Assembly: GCA_030849075.1 (NCBI GenBank)
Contig: JASAOO010003499.1
Location: 1-64,000 of the forward strand
Origin: Zelonia costaricensis
Lineage: Eukaryota > Euglenozoa > Kinetoplastea > Trypanosomatida > Trypanosomatidae
DNA: 64,000 nt
Direction: 5' to 3'
The position numbers and the translations under genes are program-made. Under the pieces are notes generated by a model that was not told the DNA's origin, did no database searches, and saw only the letters and a list, made by a program, of their open reading frames with translations. Below, in pieces: positions 49,796 to 59,107 of this stretch (position 1 is the stretch's first letter; each line of letters begins with the position of its first letter).

Positions 49796-52681
49796 ATGCG
49801 TGCCTCAGCGGCAGCGCACCTGCGTCGGGGAGGCGCCTGGCGGGCAGCGAGACCAGCAGTAGCAGCAGCGGCGGCGCCGTGCGCGGTGTTCTGCGGTGAT
49901 GTTGCCGCCGCACGTGCCGCAGCTGGCGCCGTGCGCACCTGCGTCACATCGGCCGTGCGCTTCACACGGCGACTCTCGTCATCTGCGGCGCGGCCGCCCC
50001 GCTCACCTCCAACACAGCGGCGACGACCACTACCCCTTTCTCCGCCGCTGTCGCCGTCGCCACACCGATCGGCTTCCTTGTGTCTTCGCCACGGGCGCGG
50101 CGACGCGGAGGCGCGCGCGACAACGCGCTTCGCATCGTCGCTGCTCTCCCCGTTACGCGCGTGTCATGACAGCGCATGGCGTGGCCGTAGCCGGAAAGGC
50201 AGAACCCCTTCGCGACCCTCTTCAGCTCCACAGCAGCAGCTGCAGTGTCCGCAGCGACAGCATGCCACGGCGCTGACGCCGCTGGAGGGGCGCCTGTGCG
50301 CGCTGGTCGCGGGTGGGGCGTGGCGTGACGCCCTCGAGGTGCTGCCCAGCGCCAACCCCTCTCACGCAATGGAGGCGCAGCACCACGCGGCAGAGAATCG
50401 GCAAGACAGGTCGCCCGCTTCTTCCTCTCCCTCGTCGTCGTCCGTCGCGCCGGAGGAGGTCTGCGCGTGGCTGCTTCTGTGGGGCGGTCACAGCTCTCCA
50501 GCGTGGCAACTGTGGGGCGCCATGCACGCGGACCTTGGAGCTACTACCGCCACGGCCCCTGGCGCCTCCGCTGCCGGAGCTGCACCGTCGTCGCCGCGGC
50601 TCCTGCTGCTCTTGCTTGCCCTCTTCACGCACCTCGTCGAGCGGGACGCGGTGCGGACGCGGGATGCGCTGCTGGTGTTCGAGCTCACGCAGCCACACCA
50701 CAGGGGTGACCCGGACGGCAACACGGAGGGGCAGCTGGAGGAGGCCCGCTTGCGGTTCCTGGCGCGTTGGCTGTCGTGCTGCACCGACGCCCTCGATGTT
50801 CGCCGCGGCGGCGATTCGGCAAGCCGTGCGACAGAGGACCTCCGCGCCTTCACGGAGGAGGCTGTGCATCGTCTGACCGTGTCGTCGTCTGGCGGAGTCG
50901 GCCCGCACGTCGTGGCCGGAGCCCTCGACGCAGAGACTGTGGCGCTGTTGCTCCTGTCGCTGCACGACGCGTTGCGTAGTGGCGGAAGTGCTGGGGGTCC
51001 TGGGCAGCTACGCGATGCACTGCTGTCCGCATGCCGCCAAGAAGGTGGGAGTGCCTGTGGTGGGCAGCGGGGGTCGGAGTCGGGGACGGCGGCGGTGGCG
51101 CTGGTGGCTGCCACCGTTGCGGAGGTCCTCTTCCACGACTCACTACCGACATCACGCGACAACAGTGCAGCGGTGAGCACCAACGCGAAGGAGGATCGAG
51201 ATGGCGTGGCGGTGGGGTTGCCGTCAGCTGCCGCGGCGGCCACGGCGGCGTCCGAGGAACGCCGCGCCGCCGTCCGTCGCGCGCTCGCGTCGGCGTCACA
51301 AGTCCTTTCACCGCACGCCAACCACTGGACGACGCTCACAAGTGCAACGGGTGATGCCGCCACGGCACGCGGGCTGCTGACCTGCTACCGATTCTGGCTG
51401 GCGCGCTTTCTGCGCATCGACGGCGAGCTCGCGCCGGTTTGGATGGCCCTGCAAGGAGCACTGGAGAGGCGGGCCTCTGCGCCGTCCGGTGTCGCGACTC
51501 CGCAGCCTCGTGCGCGCCACAAACCTCACCACGCGTCGCCGCAGCTGCCCACACCTCCGCCACTGCGCGCCCTGCTGCGGGGCATCGAGAGGGCAACAGA
51601 CGAGGGCGAGTGGGCCGTCGCGCTGCGGCTCTGCCTGGGCGACGCTGGCGTGTCCGCGCCCGTGAGTGCGGCGACGGCTGCGGCGGGCCACGCCGCCGCC
51701 GTGGACGCTCCGCGCTGTCCGTCACGTGCTGCCCCCGACCCTTTTCCGTGGCGGAGGCGGCTGCGGAAGGGCCTCACCGCGTGCGAGGCGGCGCGTCCGG
51801 CCAGCGCCCCATGGCAGGGCGCGCTGGCGCTCTGGCACTACGCACGCTCGCACATGGACGACTCCCACGGCACAGACGCTCCGCAGCGCGAGCTGGGCCG
51901 CGTCTTTGCCCTCCTCGCCCGCGCCACCCGCTGGGCCGAGGCGCTGGCGTGCTTCCACCACACGCCCGACAGCTGCCTCGACTGCTTTATCGTGGCACAC
52001 GTCATGTACGCGCTGCGCGCCAGCCCGGCCCGCCACGACCGCGCGGTGCTCGATGTGTGGGCGGCGTGGCGGTGCCGCTGCGGTGATGCGGCGCTGCCGA
52101 CGGCGGACATGACACACCAGCTGCTCGGCGCCATGCTGCACACGTCTGGCGCACCGGTCGCTCTCCCGGCGCTGTCGTCCGTCTCGGGTGCGGTGCCGGC
52201 GACTGTGGCGGCGGAGGTTTCCACGTGTCTGCTGATCGCGGCCAGCGAGCCCGGGGCAGCTGCGGTGCCACTTGACTGGACGCGCGAGCGCCACGCTGTG
52301 CGGCAGATCGTGCAGGACCGCTGGGCCGCCGGCTGGTCGGATGCCCTCCGCGTGGCCCTGGCGAGCGGGGATGCCGACCTGCTGGTGCGCACGGTTGCCC
52401 CTCGTGTACCAGCCGCGCACCCGCCTGGCCTGTTCGCGGAGGTGTGCGGCGTGTTGCGGGAGCGAGGCGTGACGCTGACGTCGGCGGACCGCGTGTCGCT
52501 GCTGGCCCTGTGGACCCCGCGGCAGCAGCAGCAGCATCAGACGCAGCGGCCGCACGGTGATGACGAGGAGGTCGGCGTGGCCGGCACCACAAACGACGCT
52601 GCGTTGGCGGGGCGAGGGCGGGTGCGGCAGAAGGTGCTGGCAGCGGAAGCGGTGCTCGATGAGCTCCTCGGACTGCGTTGA
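49796..52681 (+). CDS. Large probable mitochondrial protein with helical-repeat character, unknown function (961 aa)
   Basis: I do not recognise a named family. The N-terminus (MRASAAAHLRRGGAWRAARP) is rich in Arg and Ala with no acids for more than 40 residues, as in mitochondrial presequences. Amphipathic helices with a W-x-x-A-L pattern recur in the body: GAWRDALEVL, GEWAVALRLCL, TRWAEALACFHH and GWSDALRVAL. This resembles the degenerate helical-repeat (PPR-like) proteins of trypanosomatid mitochondria and the 1694-residue protein at 3107-8191, but with no long shared sequence. Low-complexity Ser/Pro linkers and a poly-Gln/His patch near the C-terminus are present. No catalytic motif was seen. 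RNA binding or mitoribosome association would be the first hypothesis, as inference only. The open frame extends to 49574, but the acceptor at 49785 places the start at 49796. Confidence 0.78.
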   Translation: MRASAAAHLRRGGAWRAARPAVAAAAAPCAVFCGDVAAARAAAGAVRTCVTSAVRFTRRLSSSAARPPRSPPTQRRRPLPLSPPLSPSPHRSASLCLRHGRGDAEARATTRFASSLLSPLRACHDSAWRGRSRKGRTPSRPSSAPQQQLQCPQRQHATALTPLEGRLCALVAGGAWRDALEVLPSANPSHAMEAQHHAAENRQDRSPASSSPSSSSVAPEEVCAWLLLWGGHSSPAWQLWGAMHADLGATTATAPGASAAGAAPSSPRLLLLLLALFTHLVERDAVRTRDALLVFELTQPHHRGDPDGNTEGQLEEARLRFLARWLSCCTDALDVRRGGDSASRATEDLRAFTEEAVHRLTVSSSGGVGPHVVAGALDAETVALLLLSLHDALRSGGSAGGPGQLRDALLSACRQEGGSACGGQRGSESGTAAVALVAATVAEVLFHDSLPTSRDNSAAVSTNAKEDRDGVAVGLPSAAAAATAASEERRAAVRRALASASQVLSPHANHWTTLTSATGDAATARGLLTCYRFWLARFLRIDGELAPVWMALQGALERRASAPSGVATPQPRARHKPHHASPQLPTPPPLRALLRGIERATDEGEWAVALRLCLGDAGVSAPVSAATAAAGHAAAVDAPRCPSRAAPDPFPWRRRLRKGLTACEAARPASAPWQGALALWHYARSHMDDSHGTDAPQRELGRVFALLARATRWAEALACFHHTPDSCLDCFIVAHVMYALRASPARHDRAVLDVWAAWRCRCGDAALPTADMTHQLLGAMLHTSGAPVALPALSSVSGAVPATVAAEVSTCLLIAASEPGAAAVPLDWTRERHAVRQIVQDRWAAGWSDALRVALASGDADLLVRTVAPRVPAAHPPGLFAEVCGVLRERGVTLTSADRVSLLALWTPRQQQQHQTQRPHGDDEEVGVAGTTNDAALAGRGRVRQKVLAAEAVLDELLGLR

Positions 52682-52838
52682 AAGCCGAAAGACGGGAGCG
52701 CAACGTGAGGGGTGCCCTGTCAAGAGACGCCGTGCGAAGCGGCGGGTGGCGGCGCGCGGACAAGCATGGCTGCCGTGCGGTGGGTTGCCTCGATTCTCCA
52801 CAGCGTCGCTCTTCTCCCTTTTTCCCGTTCTCTCTCCT

Positions 52839-52872
52839 ACACACACACACACACACACGCACACACACACGT
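52839..52872. repeat. (CA)n microsatellite
   Basis: CA tract about 160 bases past the stop codon of the 961-residue gene, in its probable 3' UTR. Confidence 0.9.
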
Positions 52873-54350
52873 ACGGTGGGCCTCCCTTGCCGCCTGCCAC
52901 GGCGAAGGCGCTGCCCTCGTATCATGAGCGTTCGTGCGAGAGCGAGCCCCATCAGCCCGGTGCAGCCCGTGCCTGCCGAAAGATGAAACAACAACAACGA
53001 CGGAGCACACATCAACTTGAAAGAGAGGAGCTTTGCTCGGTGTTGTCGCGGCTGCAAACTTGCTCCCACCCGTGTCAAAGGCACTCTCTGACGAAATCAA
53101 CAACAACAAAAAAGGAAATGTATTGTGAGAAAGGTGCGTTCGCGCACGTGTTAACTTCGGCAGCAGGGTAGGGAGGGGGGGGGGAGAGTTGTGAGGGCGT
53201 CACCCCCCCTCTTCCCCTATGGCCGCACCTCTTCAACGTTACGTGTTCGTCACTCCCCCCTCAAACACGGCACGCCCTGCTGTCTTTCCTCGCGTGACGT
53301 CCGCCACGTTTTTCCATCTCTTCTACGCTCAATCCCCGCTCGGTCTGCGCCACTCTCTCGCTCCCCCCATTTCCCTTCCCCTTCCCTCCCTATCACTACC
53401 GCAATCATCACACCACTCCGCACGTCTTTTCCGCTTTCCGTGATGTACCTGTGAACCCTCCTCCCCCTCCCCCTCCCCCTCCCGCTCCGCACACTCGGCA
53501 GGAAGCAGCACACCGCGCGCCCCCCTTCCCTCCGCGGCAAGCGGTGTCCCCTCTCTCTCTCCCTCGCTCGCTTTTTCTTTTTGCCTCTGCAACCCCCCCC
53601 TCACTCCTCCGCTTCTCCTCCTTGTCGGTGTCGCGCAGCACCGCGGCGCATGTACACGCACACACACGACTAGCGGCAATCGCCCCCCTCCCCCCCTTCC
53701 ACACACACACACGCGCCCGTGACGGCGCCGCCTCCTCCTTTACCCTCATCGGCCCACTGCACACCGTCTTCCTTCTCAGCTCCTTTGGGATTTCCTTGAA
53801 GGACTGGGAACTGCAGCCCGGGACCGGGGGAGAGACACCTACACACACGCACACTGTGGAGGTGCTTGAGGGACCGTGCTGACCGCCACATCGTGGCTGC
53901 GTGCAGCCAGGGTTCACGTAGTGATTGCTGGGGTTACTGCTGCCCTAACCTTCCCCTTTCCTCTACTCCCCTCCCCCCAGCTGCAGGGCAGGGGGGGGCA
54001 CCCTGTGTTGAACTTCTGCTAAGTGCTCATCGTCCCCTCTTTGTCGCCCTCGGCAGCGCGTGACCCAACAGCACGCGTCGTCTCCTCGACCGCCCCCTCT
54101 CGTCTCCAACTCCGGCCCCGCGCTGTTGCCGCGGTGGCTCTCGAGTTTGGCAGAGGCGGAATAAGTGCGTGCGATCCGTGTCCGAAAGCGAAGGCAGTGC
54201 AAGCGGCTGTGCAATAGAATCGCGCACTTGTGTGGCAGTACTTCTCCTCTGTTCCTTTCTTGTTTTCTTTCTTCTTCGCCCACCCCCCCCCTCCGCCTTT
54301 GCTCGCCCCCGCCTCCTCCGCTCCTTCGCAATCAAGTTTATCTGTCTGTT

Positions 54351-54427
54351 TGCGTGTGTGTGTGTGCGCGCGTCAGCCTGTGTCTGCGTGTGCGTGTGCG
54401 TGTGTGTGTGTATGCGTGCGCGTGTGC
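54351..54427. repeat. GT-rich tract
   Basis: About 75 bases of interrupted GT/GC repeats upstream of the first carrier gene. Confidence 0.8.
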
Positions 54428-54571
54428 CTGCACCTTTTTCTTTTTCTTTCTAGACTTCCTGTGCGTTCGCGTGACGCTGCTGCTGTTGGTGATCCATCTT
54501 TTTTTCTTCTGTTTTATTCCGGCGTCTTCACCTCTCTGTGCTGTTCCTCCTCCTTTGAGCGTGCACGTGTT

Positions 54572-54596
54572 TGTGTGTGTGTGTGTGTGCGTGTGT
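54572..54596. repeat. (GT)n microsatellite next to a start codon
   Basis: GT tract ending about 18 bases before the ATG at 54614, so it probably lies in the leader or at the splice site of that mRNA. Confidence 0.85.
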
Positions 54597-54613
54597 TTGA
54601 GTGTGAACGAGCG

Positions 54614-56077
54614 ATGGACATCTTTGAAGTGTTGCTGAGCAACGCCGTGGTCGTCTTTGTCACGGCACCGCTGCGGCGCATTCGCTTCCTCATCACCGTC
54701 GAGGATGACCTCGTGGAAGAAGGCGTGCTGCCCGCTGGCGGGTTTGGCGGCGTGTGGGGGTGCGTGCGCTTCCTGTACACCGCCGGCGGTCGCTCGATCA
54801 CAATCTTCTACCGCGGCGCGTTGCTAGAGGCGGGGCTCGGCTTCGTCAAGTACGGGCTGCAGCGCGTCATCGCGATTCCCATCTCGCGCCGCCTCCACCT
54901 CGACATGCGACGTGCATTCCTGGTGACGACGCTGCTGCACACCACCCTGACGTACGTCACGGTCACGCCGGTGCAGACCGCCGTCGACGCCATCGTCGTG
55001 AACGGCGTGACGGACTTCACGCCGGTGCCCCACAAAGCGGCGCACGACGACGACGCGGAGGCCGCCGCGAGCAGTTCGCTCACGGCGGGGGCGAGCAGCC
55101 CCGTCGCCACCGCTGCGGCCGCGGCCGCCGGGGCAGGGGCAGCTGCGCCACCACCGGTGAGGCCTCGCTTTGCCGGGTCGTGGGCCACGACGCGCTTCCT
55201 CGCCCAGCACTTCCCTGTGCTCTCGATGGTAAGTCGCCTCTACCTGCTCGAGTTCGGCTGCCGCTACGCCTCCTCCCTTGTCAACAACAAGATCCTCGGC
55301 TACCTCGTCCGCTTCGTGGAGCACCACCGCCCCGACGGCGAGCTGACCAACTTCCAGCGCCTCGTCATGTACGCCGGCTGCCCGCTGCTCGCGTCACTCG
55401 CGGTGAACCTGCTGACGTACCCGATCGCCACGTACCCGCTTGCCCACTTCCTGCGCCTGCGGTACTACGAGCGGCGTGCGGCGGCGGAGCAGCAGCAGGA
55501 CGAGGAGGCGGAGCGCGACTACCCCCCGTCGCACGCGCACGGCACTGCCACCACCAGCAGCGGCAGCACCGCCGCGGCCTCGCCGCAGCGCACGCAGTCC
55601 GAGCAGCGGGAGCAGCAACAGAAAAAAGCGGAAGGGTCTGCCTCCTCCTCTGCGGCACGTGGGGCTGGCACTGGCTCGGCAACCAGCAGGGCGGCCGCGC
55701 GGCCTGTGAAGCGGCGGTCCTGCACGACCTGCACCAGCGAGGAGCGCTTCTGGTTCGAGGACCTGCTCAGCCGCGTGCTGCACTCCGACGTGCAGCTGTA
55801 CCTGTGGACCTCCATGTACGGCTGCCCCGGCCCTACGGCGACGGCGTCGGTCTCGCTTGCCGCCACACCGGCGCCGACAGCGCGCTCGTCCATGACAGCC
55901 GCGTCGTCGCCGCTGAGCGCCGCGCCCGCCGCGGGCGGCGCGGAGGGCAAGCGGGGACTGGCGAAGCTGTACCGCGGCTACGGCCTTGTGGTCGCCTCCA
56001 CCCTGCTGTCCGCCGGCCTTGCGATGGCCGTCAACACCGTGACCTCGCGGGTTGTGGCAGAGGTGATGCATCACTGA
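54614..56077 (+). CDS. Divergent ADP/ATP-carrier-like mitochondrial carrier 1 (487 aa)
   Basis: First of three consecutive carrier-type genes. The opening repeat aligns by eye with the first repeat of ADP/ATP carriers: APLRRIRFLITVEDDLVEEG (18-37), GGVW, then FYRG (65-68). The usual P-x-D/E-x-x-K/R motif reads PLRRIR, with Arg for the acidic residue. Repeat 2 has TPVQTAVDAI (118-127) followed by VNGVTDF; repeat 3 has YPIATYPLAHF. The salt-bridge network residues are thus largely lost. Inserts rich in Ala, Gln and Ser lie at about 140-185 and 300-370, making it longer than the usual 300 residues. Carriers of this superfamily sit in the inner mitochondrial membrane and exchange metabolites; the altered contact motifs make the substrate unpredictable. 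A role without transport is possible. ATG 54614 starts the first helix; the frame upstream is low complexity. Confidence 0.75.
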   Translation: MDIFEVLLSNAVVVFVTAPLRRIRFLITVEDDLVEEGVLPAGGFGGVWGCVRFLYTAGGRSITIFYRGALLEAGLGFVKYGLQRVIAIPISRRLHLDMRRAFLVTTLLHTTLTYVTVTPVQTAVDAIVVNGVTDFTPVPHKAAHDDDAEAAASSSLTAGASSPVATAAAAAAGAGAAAPPPVRPRFAGSWATTRFLAQHFPVLSMVSRLYLLEFGCRYASSLVNNKILGYLVRFVEHHRPDGELTNFQRLVMYAGCPLLASLAVNLLTYPIATYPLAHFLRLRYYERRAAAEQQQDEEAERDYPPSHAHGTATTSSGSTAAASPQRTQSEQREQQQKKAEGSASSSAARGAGTGSATSRAAARPVKRRSCTTCTSEERFWFEDLLSRVLHSDVQLYLWTSMYGCPGPTATASVSLAATPAPTARSSMTAASSPLSAAPAAGGAEGKRGLAKLYRGYGLVVASTLLSAGLAMAVNTVTSRVVAEVMHH

Positions 56078-57069
56078 GAGTGGTTTATGTGTGCGTGGCC
56101 GGGTGCGTTGCTGCCACTGGCCGTGTTTTCACGGTTCTGCTTGTTGGTTTGTGTGTGTGTGTGTGGGTGAGTCAGGAGGTGTTACAGTTTTCGCCGCGCG
56201 CACAGCTGGGCATCTCTCGAGGTGGTTGTCGACACGGCGGACGAGCGGGCATGTCTCCGGGGCAAGGCATAGTCTGATGCGCGCTTCCCTCCCTCCCTCC
56301 CTCCCTTGGCCTTTGCGCTTGTCTGCTGTGTGCGAGCGTATCGCGTTGTCCATGTGCCGGCACACGAGCCAGCTGCAATGTGGCGAGGAGGTGGTAGTAA
56401 ACCTCTCTCCCCCCGCCCATCTCTGCGTGTCTTGTGCCACACGTGTTTTTCTCATCTTGGTTGCGTCCTGTGCACTCGTTGTGGTGAAGTCACGCTTGCC
56501 TCGTGTGTGCGTGTGGGTTGTACGTGTGAGCGTGTCGTGCTGCGAAGACGTGTACCCTACCCCCCCCCTCTCTCCTCAGCGTATCTCTCTTGCGCTCGCA
56601 GGGGGTGCAACCGGCCCGTCACGCTGCGTGCACCCTCTGTTCCCCTCCCTCTTTCTCGTATATTTGCTGTTGCATCGGCTCACTGTTGCCATTCTTTTCT
56701 TTGCGTGGTTTTTCTCGTTCACACTCTCTGTCTGTCTCTTTCCTTCTGTTCACTTTGCGCGTGTTGTGCGCGTTTTTAGTGGGTCACGGCGATGTGCTGA
56801 CACACACAACATTCCTTCTCGCCCCTCCGCCCTCCCTCCCCTCCCCCTCTCCGTTCCCCTCTCTGTCTCGAGGCCTCGGTCACCCCAGTCCACCCACCCC
56901 ACCCTCCACCTCCACACCGCCCCCGCCCACCCACCCACCCCACGTCAGGTTTCTCCTGTCCCCCTCAACACACCTCGAACATACTCTCGCGGCGTGTGCG
57001 TTCCATTCTAGTTGAGCCACATGCAACAAAGCCGACCCATAAACCAAGCAAAGCGAATTCGAAAACGAA

Positions 57070-57087
57070 ACACACACACACACACAC
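57070..57087. repeat. (CA)n arm of a possible inverted microsatellite pair
   Basis: Uninterrupted CA tract 77 bases before a complementary GT tract (57165-57191). Confidence 0.85.
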
Positions 57088-57164
57088 GCGTCCACACTGG
57101 AGGGTGTTGCACGTTGCCGTCTGCTCGGCTTCGTGCTTTTTTGTTTGTTTGTGATCTTCGACCG

Positions 57165-57191
57165 GTGTGTGTGTGTGTGTGTGTGTGTGTG
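57165..57191. repeat. (GT)n arm of a possible inverted microsatellite pair
   Basis: Uninterrupted GT tract complementary to the CA tract at 57070-57087. In RNA the two could pair along their whole shorter arm. Confidence 0.85.
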
Positions 57192-57619
57192 CTTGTGCGC
57201 CTGCAGCGGGGAGGTGCTGCAGAGGGACAGTGGCGGGTGATCGACAGACCGGGTGCGCCTTGACGAATCTGTGATGGTGCGCGTGTTGGAGTGTGCTTCC
57301 CTGCTCCTCCTCCCACCTCCTCTCTCGCCACCATCCTCCGCTCCTTCTTGCATCTGCCCCCCTCCTCCCCTCCTAGTCTCTTCACCCCATGTTGTGCGTG
57401 CGCGTTGGTGCGAAAGTGCTCCACGCAGCCGCGACAGCCCTCTGCTGCGCACTCCATCTCCCGATCTTTCGTGTCGCTTCTCCCCTTCGCTTCTGCGTGC
57501 TCTTGAACGCTCATCTTGAGGTCGTTATCGAAGAACACACACACACACACACATACATCAAGCACACGCGGCCTACGCAATCGGCGTTGCAGCGTGCGTT
57601 GTCGCGCATCACCGTGAAC

Positions 57620-57689
57620 CCTCTTCCCCTCTCCTCCCCCCCCCCGCTGTGACCCGCTCTCCGGCCTTTGCCCTCACACTGCTCGACAG
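57620..57689 (+). promoter_or_regulatory. Candidate spliced-leader acceptor for carrier 2
   Basis: A C/T tract (57620-57646) is followed by AG-free sequence up to CGACAG (AG 57688-57689). Two bases would remain before the ATG at 57692. Confidence 0.5.
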
Positions 57690-57691
57690 CC

Positions 57692-59107
57692 ATGTCGGCC
57701 CCCGGACTTCCCTCTCGGCCACCGCAGCCCCGCCGGGTGTACCGCGATGGCGCCGCCCCAGCGGAAGACGCCGATGCCGACGATCGGGCCGCGACGGAGG
57801 CGAGCATCAACGCCTTTCTCGCCGAGGAAGGCCTGCCGGCGCAGCGCGGCGATGGCGCGCTGACCGCGGCGGACATCGGCAATGCACTTGTGCTGCTAGG
57901 CTACGAGGTGAGCAGCTCCTGCGTGCGCTTCGCGGCACGGGTGGCGCTGCTGCGGTTGGACTGCCTGACTGCGGTGGAGGGAGAGTTGCGGTACGACGCC
58001 GTTCTGGAGGCGGAGAGGAGCAACGCAGCGCCGGCTACTGCTGCTGCTGCTGCTGCGAAGACGCCAGCACCGCCGCGCACCAGTCTGCTCGGGTGGGTGC
58101 GCCACGTGCACCGCACCGAGGGCAGGAGTGCCGCCGCGTGGCTGCGTGGCGGCAGGGCGGAATTGTGCTTCACGCTCACCACGTTTGCGGAGGAGGCGCT
58201 GCTGGTGGTGGCGATGCGCAGCGTGATGGCACGGCTTGACCCGCTGCTGCCGCAGCCAAACAACGGCGGTGGACGCGGTGCGGGTGGTAGTGCCGCTGCC
58301 GCTGCTGGGGCGTCGCCGTCTTTGTCAGCGGTGCTGGCGCGTGTGGTGGCGCCGATGTTCGCTATGAGCCTCGTGTCGTGGCCGCTGCGAGCAGTGCGCA
58401 CGACAGTTCGGGTGAACTGCATGGCTGACACAACCCTGCCCGCCACGCCGGGTGCAGCGCACGGCGCCGCGCCGTCGTCATCATCGCCGCCGCCGCCGCA
58501 GAAGCCTCAGCGGCGGTACGCGAATGCGTGGGCGGTTTTGAAGAACGCGTGGCGGCGGATGGGGCCGCGCAGTCTGCTGCTGAATGGTCTGGATGTCGAT
58601 GTCGCCAGCCGCGTGTTGTCGCTCGGCCTGGCGTGGTCGGTGGTGCAGCCCGCGACGCGCTGGATGAGGCAGGTAGTGGCGGCGAGCGCGGCGATGAACC
58701 GTGGCGCTGCTGCTGCGCCTCTTGGTACCCCCGCCGCTGCGGTGCCGATGCCACTGATGCTGCGCCTCGGCCAGCACCGCCTCTTCACGCTGGGCGTCCT
58801 GCTCGCCGTCGCCGGCTCCGTGAACGTCCTGCAGAGGCCCTTCGTGGTGGTGCGCCAGCGCATGGCCCTGCTGCCGGTGCAGGAGGCGGAGCGAGACGGA
58901 GGGGGGCAGCGGCAACACAACCGCCGCCGTGCGGGTTGCCGCTACGCGAGTGGGTGGGACTGCGCTGTGCAGGTGTGGCGGCGTGAAGGGGCGGCTGGGC
59001 TGTTTGCTGGACTGCCCCTCTGCCTGCTCGTGAGCACCGTCACACCACTGCTGCTGACGTACGCAGGGTACACGACGGCGCCGTCCTTCGCCGGCTCCGT
59101 GTTGTAG
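57692..59107 (+). CDS. Divergent ADP/ATP-carrier-like mitochondrial carrier 2 (471 aa)
   Basis: Second of three tandem carrier-type genes. A hydrophilic N-terminal extension (1-60) precedes the first repeat, where LLRLDCLTAVEGELR (86-100) aligns with PIDRVMVLTAVEGELV of carrier 3 but has lost the motif proline. Repeat 2 reads SWPLRAVRTTVRVN followed by CMADT, aligning with TPYNAIRKTIMTNYMADI of carrier 3. Repeat 3 reads QRPFVVVRQRMALL, then REGAAGLFAGLP. Ala/Ser/Pro-rich inserts separate the helices. As in carrier 1, acidic residues of the P-x-D/E-x-x-K/R motifs are missing, so normal substrate gating is doubtful. Location in the inner mitochondrial membrane is inferred from the family. The first ATG (57692) sits two bases after a predicted acceptor. 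It is the most divergent of the trio, but its alignment with carrier 3 is clear. Confidence 0.72.
   Translation: MSAPGLPSRPPQPRRVYRDGAAPAEDADADDRAATEASINAFLAEEGLPAQRGDGALTAADIGNALVLLGYEVSSSCVRFAARVALLRLDCLTAVEGELRYDAVLEAERSNAAPATAAAAAAKTPAPPRTSLLGWVRHVHRTEGRSAAAWLRGGRAELCFTLTTFAEEALLVVAMRSVMARLDPLLPQPNNGGGRGAGGSAAAAAGASPSLSAVLARVVAPMFAMSLVSWPLRAVRTTVRVNCMADTTLPATPGAAHGAAPSSSSPPPPQKPQRRYANAWAVLKNAWRRMGPRSLLLNGLDVDVASRVLSLGLAWSVVQPATRWMRQVVAASAAMNRGAAAAPLGTPAAAVPMPLMLRLGQHRLFTLGVLLAVAGSVNVLQRPFVVVRQRMALLPVQEAERDGGGQRQHNRRRAGCRYASGWDCAVQVWRREGAAGLFAGLPLCLLVSTVTPLLLTYAGYTTAPSFAGSVL

Larger units (their letters stand above)
52682..54613. other. Intergenic region (no gene seen)
   Basis: About 1.9 kb. 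CA tract at 52839-52872, C/T-rich stretches (53340-53400, 53451-53490), GT tracts at 54351-54427 and 54572-54596. The next gene's frame is open far upstream, but the translation is Pro/Phe/Cys-Val low complexity. Confidence 0.6.
56078..57691. other. Intergenic region (no gene seen)
   Basis: About 1.6 kb between carriers 1 and 2. CCCT repeats at 56287-56305, C/T-rich tracts, CA (57070-57087) and GT (57165-57191) microsatellites in opposite orientation, a CA tract at 57537-57552, and the acceptor of carrier 2 at 57620-57689. Confidence 0.6.
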
